Shown here piece by piece: positions 1-5,596 of a stretch of DNA of 11,030 nucleotides. Within the stretch, counting starts at the first letter, position 1. Each line of letters begins with the position of its first letter. The notes under the pieces were generated by a model, which searched no databases, was not told the DNA's origin, and was given only the letters and a program-made list of their open reading frames with translations. The stretch is taken from NCBI GenBank assembly GCA_913041775.1, contig CAJWJW010000030.1, positions 1 to 11,030 on the forward strand. The letters run 5' to 3'. Source of the DNA: an uncultured Flavobacteriales bacterium. GTDB taxonomy: Bacteria; Bacteroidota; Bacteroidia; Flavobacteriales; UBA7430. Both the position numbers and the translations under genes were made by a program.

Positions 1-326
1 AGGTAATGATGAATATATCGGATATGATTATTCAAACCTATATGTTAGAATCTACTCTTTTGAAAACAGAGAAGCTAATTGCTAAAGATGGAAGAGCAAC
101 ACACGAAGACAAGGTTTCTATTTGCATTAGCTTTATGCATACTGCCGTAGAAGAAGTACGCAAAAATGGTAAAGAAGCTCTTTATGCAATCCTTGAAGGC
201 GATGAACAAAAGATGTTATTAATGGGGTTGAAGCGCTTTACTAAAGTACAGCCTACAAACCTAAAAGAACACCGTAGAGCAATTGCTAAAAACCTAATTG
301 AAGCGAATACTTATTGTTTTGATTAA
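1..326 (+). CDS. Acyl-CoA dehydrogenase, C-terminal end (partial, cut by window edge)
   Basis: The reading frame is open to the left edge (first full codon at base 3), so the ATG codons at 6 and 9 are probably internal methionines. About 107 residues remain before the TAA at 324-326. Recognisable features are the helical stretch 'ESTLLKTEKLIAKDG' and the segment 'EGDEQKMLLMGLKRFTK'. Both match, from memory, the C-terminal helical extension of the roughly 600-residue acyl-CoA dehydrogenases common in Bacteroidota. Such enzymes use FAD to oxidise acyl-CoA to enoyl-CoA in beta-oxidation, in the cytoplasm. The flavin-binding and catalytic parts lie outside the window, so substrate chain length cannot be judged. 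The family call rests on the tail only. The gene is followed by a weak terminator-like hairpin. Confidence 0.8.
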   Translation, partial: VMMNISDMIIQTYMLESTLLKTEKLIAKDGRATHEDKVSICISFMHTAVEEVRKNGKEALYAILEGDEQKMLLMGLKRFTKVQPTNLKEHRRAIAKNLIEANTYCFD

Positions 327-357
327 AAAAATCTATAAACGAAATATTAGTAAGCCC

Positions 358-376
358 AAAAGGCCTTCCTTTTTTT
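358..376 (+). terminator. Weak intrinsic terminator after the acyl-CoA dehydrogenase
   Basis: AAAAGG (358-363), loop CCTT, then CCTTTT (368-373) form a perfect 6-bp stem that runs into further T residues up to 376. A competing pairing uses AAGCC from 352 with GGC at 362. Only two G-C pairs support the stem, so it is a weak candidate. Its place, 30 bases after the stop codon and before the next promoterless-looking stretch, fits termination. Confidence 0.45.
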
Positions 377-437
377 GATTTATTTTTCGATGTAATTATT
401 GTACAACATACCACAAATAAATTAGAGAAAACACCTT

Positions 438-842
438 ATGAAAAAGCTACTTTATTTATCCGTTATACTATTAGGCATTACCTTCAGCTCATGCGAAGAG
501 GACGAACCTATTTGTACTATAATGACTGAAGATACTGTTGAGGGTTCCTGGAGTATGACAGAAGCAATGCTAGGTTGGGGAGGCTACCAGACCTTTGAAA
601 TGAATGAATTGGTTTGGACTTTCAATAACAACCAAATGTTTGTCTATTTCGGAGACTCATTAGGTCTTAATCCAAGCATACCTTACAGTTCCACAAGTAA
701 TGCAGGATACGATTATACTGCAAGCGATAGCTCAATTATTATTAATGAGGTAGGCTATAATTTATCTGTAAATGAAACTGAATTAATTATTGATCAGAAC
801 CCATGGTCAGATGGAATACAGCTTACCTTTACAAGGAACTAG
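438..842 (+). CDS. Small lipocalin-like lipoprotein, probably surface- or periplasm-facing
   Basis: The 134-residue product begins with a lipoprotein signal peptide: MKK, a hydrophobic core at residues 4-16, then a lipobox-like TFSSC with the lipidated cysteine at C19. The next residues are E-E-D-E. Acidic residues just after the cysteine resemble the lipoprotein export signal that sends lipoproteins to the cell surface in several Bacteroidota, so surface display is possible but inferred. The rest is short beta-strand-rich sequence. It includes 'VEGSWSMTEAM' near residue 34 and ends in 'LTFTRN', a pattern like the small lipocalin-like lipoproteins of this phylum (one G-x-W near the start, alternating strands). 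No catalytic motif is seen and the ligand is unknown. It stands alone, with a strong terminator 2 bases after the stop. The exact function is not recognisable. Confidence 0.8.
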   Translation: MKKLLYLSVILLGITFSSCEEDEPICTIMTEDTVEGSWSMTEAMLGWGGYQTFEMNELVWTFNNNQMFVYFGDSLGLNPSIPYSSTSNAGYDYTASDSSIIINEVGYNLSVNETELIIDQNPWSDGIQLTFTRN

Positions 843-844
843 AC

Positions 845-877
845 AAAAAAAGAGCCTCAAATGAGGCTCTTTTTTTT
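845..877. terminator. Strong bidirectional intrinsic terminator
   Basis: AGAGCCTC (851-858), loop AAAT, then GAGGCTCT (863-870) form a perfect 8-bp stem. Six A residues (845-850) before it and seven T residues (871-877) after it can extend the stem to 14 bp and provide a U-tract in either direction. On the plus strand it ends the lipoprotein gene. On the minus strand it lies about 90 bases after the metalloprotease stop, so it can serve both convergent genes. Confidence 0.92.
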
Positions 878-966
878 ACTTATTTTCTGCTAATAAAGCA
901 GGTACTTATTCAAATGGAGCCTTAATTTCTATTCCAGAAGAAATATCATAGTCTCGTAGTTTGAAC

Positions 967-3501
967 CTAATTTTCGAAATGTATCTCAATTATTCTAGCA
1001 ATGTATTCTCGGTGAATATTCGTGCTTTCTTCTGTTGAATTCGAGTTTTTCGCAACCTTGAGGTTCGCAGTTAAAGTACTGTAAACCTGAGCTCTAATTT
1101 GAGTACTCGTACCATTGTCCTTAGCCACACGGATGAGCTTGTTTATATAGGCTACCTGTAAATTCTGACGGAAGCTATTAACCGATTTATTTTTATCAGC
1201 TTTAAAAATAGCCTCGTTTAAATCTTTAAAATAAGAACTTAAACTATACTCGTTTCCATACAGAGAAGAATTAACCATACGGTTTAGTACATTTCTATTT
1301 AACAACTGGCCTAAAACCATTCTTTGAATACTCAATACTCGTTCGTGAATTTTAGGATCTTCGCCACCATAAGGAGTACTAAAACCTCTACGTTGTTTTT
1401 GTAAGTAAGGGTATAAAGCTTCAGCTTTTTCAAAAGCATTTGGAGCAAAAGCATATTTAGACAATACATTCATAGCCTCTTTTTGATCGGCATAAGAAAC
1501 AGGAGTAAAAGGTTTAGAGTTGGTCTCTTGTCCTACCATAGATCTATTAACTCTCACACCAGCAATCTGACGACTTATAATTTTTAAAGAGGTAGAATAT
1601 TGTCCAGTTAGTGTATAGTAAGAGTTTAATAATTCCTGATGAGAATCACCTTCTTTTCTATATTTCTCTAATAAAGTAGGGAATATTTTATTTACCAATT
1701 TAATACGGTCTATAGCATACAGTACAGGTTTCGAGGTCAAATCGTATATCATCGCATCGGGATCCATTCCTTTACCCGTTCCACGCATATCGTCAGCATC
1801 ATTAGCAAAGCCGTGTTCGTGCTTGGTACTCTCGCTCAATATAGCGTTCAAACCATTTGCATCTACATCTGAATAAGCAAAACGAATAGCCCAATGGTCG
1901 TAAGCACCAGGAATAGTATCGTAATACAGACCTTGATTTTCAGGTTTTAAACTAAAGTTAATAGATGGGTACTCCATGACCGAAGAGCAAAGACCTTTTT
2001 CGTAAGTAGTCTCCTTGTTTAAAATCTCTTTATACGTTAATAAGTTAGAACCTTTAAAATTATGGTTCAAACCTAATGTATGCCCTACTTCGTGAAGTAC
2101 TAATCTTCTTAGAGATTCTCTTACAAGCGTTTCCTTAGCAGCTTCAGAAAGTTCCATTGCCTCTACTGCACTATGCGCAAATAAATTATTCGATTGCATT
2201 AAAGCAGAAGCAGAGCAGTAATGCGCATCCATCGGGTTTTCTTCGTCCAAAAAGAGTCCTGTATTTTCGAATAATTCGCCTTGTTGAATTCTTTTAGTGA
2301 TGTATACCCACTCTAACATAATATCGGCTCCTAAAATTTCACCAGTTTTAGGATTCACAAAACTAGGTCCGTAACCACCAAAAGGAGGTTGTGGCGAAGA
2401 GGTCCAACGCAATACATTATAGCGAATATCTCCAGCATCCCATTCGGCATCGTCTGGTTGAATTTTTACTTGAACTGCATTTTTAAATCCTGCACTTTCA
2501 AAGGCCAAACTCCAAGACTCTACCCCTTCTTTTATCAAATCACGCATCTCTACAGGAGTGGTGTTTTCTATCCAATAAACCAAAGGATGTACCGGTTCCG
2601 AAATCTTCAATTCTGGATTTTTCTTTACTAAGTTCCATCGGTGAACTAAATCTCTGTAATTCACGGCATCGGTAGTTGTCATATCGTTTACACGAGTGGT
2701 AAAATAACCAACACGAGGATCTTCGAAACGTGGTTCAAAATTATTCTCTGGTAAAGCTATTAATGAATGTTGCACTAATATATTCACAAAACGAGAGTCT
2801 GTAACTGCAGTACCACCACGAGCCTTAGGCAAAGCATTGTCGTAGGCGTAGTTTACAATAAGATCGGTATTTTCTGGGTAATTTTTAAGTTTGTGGTACT
2901 TGGTCTTCGTCTTACTTAGTTTTCCTAATTGAAAACCTTTAAAACCTGGTCTAGCCGCTCTTTTTATTTGTTCTAAAGACTCAGTCAAAAATATTTTATC
3001 GGCATCTATTAAAAACTTAGTACTATCGTTACTGATCGCCACAATAAGTTCACTTACCAATACTGGATTATTAATATTCGTGTTCGAAGATTTAGCGAGA
3101 GTGCTTTCTGGATCAAAATAATAATTCGTGTTTTCTTGAACGAACTCTATACGATTGAAATATTTTTGAATTTTGAATATTTTTGAATTCCTGAATCCAC
3201 CTTTAAAAAGCCCAGCATCCATTATACCATTTTCGATGTACGAAAAATGGATATACTCTTTGTTTAATTGTTCTTGAGTAATTTCAATAAGCAGATTTCC
3301 TTTAGTATTATCACGGTACAAAGTAAAAAGTCCTTCTATTTTTTCAGAATTTTTTATTTTCGCCTTATAGTTATCTTTTACAGTCTTTTTTGAAGAAGCT
3401 TCTGTTTTAGCTTTTTTCTTTTTAAATAGCTGCGCATCGCAGTTTTGCGAAAATGATAATGAAATAACTAAAAAGCTAAGGGTATAAATCCAATTTCTCA
3501 T
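967..3501 (-). CDS. Secreted zinc-dependent metalloprotease (DUF5118/DUF5117/DUF4953 type)
   Basis: I prefer the ATG at 3501 (844 residues). A longer frame opens at TTG 3528 (853 residues), but that codon forms the end of a TATCTTTG promoter element and is unlikely to be transcribed. From the ATG, residues 1-23 are a signal peptide (hydrophobic core IYTLSFLVISLSF, likely cleavage DA|Q), followed by a lysine-rich linker. The N-terminal half (roughly 40-280) fits the DUF5118/DUF5117 region that precedes the catalytic domain in this family. The metzincin-type zinc site HEVGHTLGLNH lies at residues 470-480: ligands H470, H474 and H480, catalytic E471. A probable Met-turn, SSVMEY, has its methionine at 509. 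The C-terminal part (to 844) matches the DUF4953-like helical region. The protein is predicted to be exported and to cleave peptides outside the cytoplasm or in the periplasm; its substrate is unknown. No T9SS C-terminal domain is seen. It is transcribed alone, divergently from the M16 peptidase. Confidence 0.92.
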   Translation of the reverse strand: MRNWIYTLSFLVISLSFSQNCDAQLFKKKKAKTEASSKKTVKDNYKAKIKNSEKIEGLFTLYRDNTKGNLLIEITQEQLNKEYIHFSYIENGIMDAGLFKGGFRNSKIFKIQKYFNRIEFVQENTNYYFDPESTLAKSSNTNINNPVLVSELIVAISNDSTKFLIDADKIFLTESLEQIKRAARPGFKGFQLGKLSKTKTKYHKLKNYPENTDLIVNYAYDNALPKARGGTAVTDSRFVNILVQHSLIALPENNFEPRFEDPRVGYFTTRVNDMTTTDAVNYRDLVHRWNLVKKNPELKISEPVHPLVYWIENTTPVEMRDLIKEGVESWSLAFESAGFKNAVQVKIQPDDAEWDAGDIRYNVLRWTSSPQPPFGGYGPSFVNPKTGEILGADIMLEWVYITKRIQQGELFENTGLFLDEENPMDAHYCSASALMQSNNLFAHSAVEAMELSEAAKETLVRESLRRLVLHEVGHTLGLNHNFKGSNLLTYKEILNKETTYEKGLCSSVMEYPSINFSLKPENQGLYYDTIPGAYDHWAIRFAYSDVDANGLNAILSESTKHEHGFANDADDMRGTGKGMDPDAMIYDLTSKPVLYAIDRIKLVNKIFPTLLEKYRKEGDSHQELLNSYYTLTGQYSTSLKIISRQIAGVRVNRSMVGQETNSKPFTPVSYADQKEAMNVLSKYAFAPNAFEKAEALYPYLQKQRRGFSTPYGGEDPKIHERVLSIQRMVLGQLLNRNVLNRMVNSSLYGNEYSLSSYFKDLNEAIFKADKNKSVNSFRQNLQVAYINKLIRVAKDNGTSTQIRAQVYSTLTANLKVAKNSNSTEESTNIHREYIARIIEIHFEN

Positions 3502-3525
3502 GTTACTAATTTTAAATTTGAGTTT

Positions 3526-3533
3526 CAAAGATA
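3526..3533 (-). promoter_or_regulatory. -7 promoter element (TAnnTTTG) for the metalloprotease gene
   Basis: The minus strand reads TATCTTTG, an exact match to the Bacteroidota -7 consensus TAnnTTTG. It ends 24 bases before the ATG at 3501, which would give a short leader of roughly 15-20 bases. A clear -33 TTG at the usual 17-23 base distance is not visible; the nearest TTG (from CAA at 3545-3547) is only 11 bases away. The element overlaps the alternative TTG start at 3528, which argues against that start. Confidence 0.65.
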
Positions 3534-3567
3534 AGCGTTCACTGCAAATATCATACTAAAAGAAAGG

Positions 3568-3597
3568 ATTTGAAAATTCAATTATCAAATTTCAAAT
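3568..3597. repeat. AT-rich inverted repeat in the divergent spacer
   Basis: ATTTGAAAATT (3568-3578) and AAATTTCAAAT (3587-3597) are inverted copies with one mismatch and an 8-base spacer. The right arm also sits in a tandem CAAATTT-CAAATTT (3586-3599). It lies between the divergent metalloprotease and M16 promoters, where an operator would be expected. In such AT-rich DNA a chance origin is also plausible. Confidence 0.35.
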
Positions 3598-3678
3598 TTG
3601 CAGCAGCCTATTTCACTAGTTACAGCATACCAGCTACGATTTAATTTCACGTTTTACGGATAGCAAATAGCGAAAGTC

Positions 3679-3686
3679 TATCTTTA
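3679..3686 (+). promoter_or_regulatory. Probable -7 promoter element for the M16 peptidase operon
   Basis: The plus strand reads TATCTTTA, one base off the Bacteroidota TAnnTTTG consensus, only 4 bases before the ATG at 3691. Initiation would then fall at or next to the start codon, giving a leaderless or nearly leaderless message. No convincing -33 TTG was found at the expected distance (around 3655-3661 there is only a TTTTA run). Confidence 0.45.
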
Positions 3687-3690
3687 CGCC

Positions 3691-4923
3691 ATGAAAATTC
3701 AAACACATCAATTAGCCAACGGCATACGTATTATTCACCACTCGGTAATCAACGAGGTGGCGCACTGTGGCTTAATGATAAATACAGGATCTAGAGACGA
3801 AGCTAATACAGAACAAGGTATGGCTCATTTTATAGAACACGCACTATTTAAAGGGACTAAAAAGAGAAAAGCTTTTCATATACTTAGTCGTTTAGAGGAT
3901 GTAGGTGGCGAATTAAATGCCTACACTACTAAAGAGGAAACCTGGTACTATTCTACATTCATGACAGAATACTACGAACGATCTATAGAATTATTAGGAG
4001 ATATTGTGTTTCAATCTACCCTACCCGAAAAAGAATTAGCTAAAGAAAAAGATGTAATCATGGATGAGATACATTCTTATCTAGACAGCCCATCTGAAGC
4101 AATTTTTGATGATTTTGAAGAGCTTATTTACAAAGGACATCCAATAGGCTGCAATATATTAGGGACTAAAGAAAGTTTAAGCACCTTTAACAGTAAAAAG
4201 GCAAAGGACTATATGCTTAACCATTACCATACAGACGAAATAATTTTAAGTTCGGTAGGTAATATTGACTTTAGTAAATTAATAAACCTGGCAGAAAAAC
4301 ACCTTAACAATATCCCTGCGAACTTACGTAAAGGAAAGCGTTTAGAAATAAACGAGTACCAAACAAGAGAACTAAGGGTGAAAAAAGACATTGTACAGTC
4401 GCATTGTATTATTGGGAACAGAGCCTATAGTGCGCATGACCCAAAAGCAAGAACCTTAATATTACTCTCAAATTTATTAGGAGGTCCTGGAATGAATTCT
4501 AGACTTAACCTTGGAATAAGAGAAAAATACGGCTTTACTTACACTATAGAATCGAACTATACAACCTACTTTGATACAGGTTTGTGGAGCATTTATTTTG
4601 GCACCGAACCGCAGAGTGTACAAAAAACCTTAAAGCTCATTTTTAAGGAATTGAAGAAATTAAGAGATGTAAAGTTAGGTCCTTTACAACTTCAAAAAGC
4701 CAAGCAGCAGTTAATTGGACAGTTGGCAATTGCTCAAGAGAACAACAGCAACCTCATGCAGTCTATTGCGAAGAGCTATCAGGCTTTTGGAGATGTGGAA
4801 AGTGTAGAGGTAGCAAAAAACAAAATACTAGCTATTTCGGCAGAAGAGCTACAAGAGGTAGCAAAAGAAATATTCGACGAGAAATTATTGAGTTCCATCA
4901 TCTACGAACCCAAAGAAATTTAA
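3691..4923 (+). CDS. M16 family zinc peptidase (insulinase / processing-peptidase type)
   Basis: The 410-residue protein has the inverted zinc motif HxxEH as HFIEH at residues 46-50 (ligands H46 and H50, catalytic E49). The third ligand is E126 in 'IMDEIHSYLDSP', 77 residues downstream as usual for M16. The C-terminal half carries the family's arginine-tyrosine pair in 'IREKYGFTY' (R277 and Y284), the same 7-residue spacing as in insulin-degrading enzyme. At about 410 residues it is one N+C half-unit pair, like the mitochondrial processing peptidase beta subunit and bacterial YmxG-like enzymes. There is no signal peptide, so a cytoplasmic peptidase acting on short peptides is likely. The catalytic site is intact, so it may work as a homodimer. 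Its TAA abuts the ATG of the methyltransferase, indicating one transcript and translational coupling. Confidence 0.93.
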   Translation: MKIQTHQLANGIRIIHHSVINEVAHCGLMINTGSRDEANTEQGMAHFIEHALFKGTKKRKAFHILSRLEDVGGELNAYTTKEETWYYSTFMTEYYERSIELLGDIVFQSTLPEKELAKEKDVIMDEIHSYLDSPSEAIFDDFEELIYKGHPIGCNILGTKESLSTFNSKKAKDYMLNHYHTDEIILSSVGNIDFSKLINLAEKHLNNIPANLRKGKRLEINEYQTRELRVKKDIVQSHCIIGNRAYSAHDPKARTLILLSNLLGGPGMNSRLNLGIREKYGFTYTIESNYTTYFDTGLWSIYFGTEPQSVQKTLKLIFKELKKLRDVKLGPLQLQKAKQQLIGQLAIAQENNSNLMQSIAKSYQAFGDVESVEVAKNKILAISAEELQEVAKEIFDEKLLSSIIYEPKEI

Positions 4924-5568
4924 ATGGAATTCATCTCAAAAGAACTCGACAATTACTGCACGGAACACACCAGCTCGGCGGGTACCGTTTTAGAAGAATT
5001 GAATAGAGAAACGCATACTTCGGTATTAAATCCACGTATGATTTCCGGAAATTTACAAGGCCAGTTTTTAAGCATGCTTAGTAGAATGATGCAACCTAAG
5101 TGTATTTTAGAAATAGGCACATACACCGGTTATTCGGCTATTTGTTTGGCTAAGGGTTTACCAGTAGATGGTGTTTTACACACTATAGATGTAAACGAAG
5201 AACTGGAAGAAATGAATGCTCGCTACTTTAAAAAAGCGGGTTTCGAGCACCAAGTTGTTCAACATATAGGAGATGCAAGCGATCTAATTTCTGGTTTAGA
5301 TTTAAAAATTGACTTGGCTTTTATTGATGCAGATAAAAAAAACTACCCACTCTATTTCGATTTACTTATTGACAAAATGAATCCAGGAGCTTGGATTATT
5401 GCCGACAATGTATTGTGGTCTGGAAAAGTGATTGAAGAAGTTAACCCAAGTGACAAATCTACACTAGCACTTTTAGAGTACAATAGAAAAGTTCAGGAAG
5501 ACCCTAGAGTAGATAACATACTCTTACCTCTTAGAGATGGATTGATGTTATGCAGAAAAAAGGAATAA
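4924..5568 (+). CDS. Class I SAM-dependent O-methyltransferase (catechol OMT-like, metal dependent)
   Basis: The 214-residue protein is a full-length small O-methyltransferase of the catechol/caffeoyl-CoA type (Methyltransf_3). Motif I is 'LEIGTYTGYSA' at residues 62-72, which binds S-adenosylmethionine. D89 in 'TIDV' is the likely ribose-binding acid. The divalent-metal site is formed by D135 in 'FIDADK' together with D161-N162 in 'ADNVLW'. The ending 'LPLRDGLMLCRK' is typical of the family. It probably methylates a hydroxyl of a small aromatic compound in the cytoplasm; the real substrate cannot be read from sequence. The start codon directly follows the M16 stop (TAA-ATG, no gap), so the two are translationally coupled. 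The T9SS cargo gene follows after 28 bases. Confidence 0.92.
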   Translation: MEFISKELDNYCTEHTSSAGTVLEELNRETHTSVLNPRMISGNLQGQFLSMLSRMMQPKCILEIGTYTGYSAICLAKGLPVDGVLHTIDVNEELEEMNARYFKKAGFEHQVVQHIGDASDLISGLDLKIDLAFIDADKKNYPLYFDLLIDKMNPGAWIIADNVLWSGKVIEEVNPSDKSTLALLEYNRKVQEDPRVDNILLPLRDGLMLCRKKE

Positions 5569-5596
5569 TTTTTGCTTTCTATTTATTTATAGTAAA

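Noticed and set aside
393..401. TAATTATTG as a -7 promoter for the lipoprotein gene
   Set aside because: It fits TAnnTTTG poorly, and the nearest upstream TTG (375-377) is only 15 bases away, so I could not support a promoter there.
877..910. Direct repeat TACTTATT (877-884 and 903-910) around a small CTGCT/AGCAG hairpin
   Set aside because: An 8-base repeat and a 5-bp stem in AT-rich DNA are within chance expectation, and no inserted element lies between them.
967..1020. Frameshift truncating the metalloprotease C-terminus, with the +1 frame as its true end
   Set aside because: The in-frame ending 'REYIARIIEIHFEN' is coherent with the helical C-terminus expected for the family, and the +1 frame has its own stop at 990-992, so a simple frameshift is not required.
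2389..2631. 80-codon open frame on the plus strand inside the metalloprotease gene
   Set aside because: It lies wholly antisense to a well-supported coding region, and its translation shows no domain, signal peptide or promoter.
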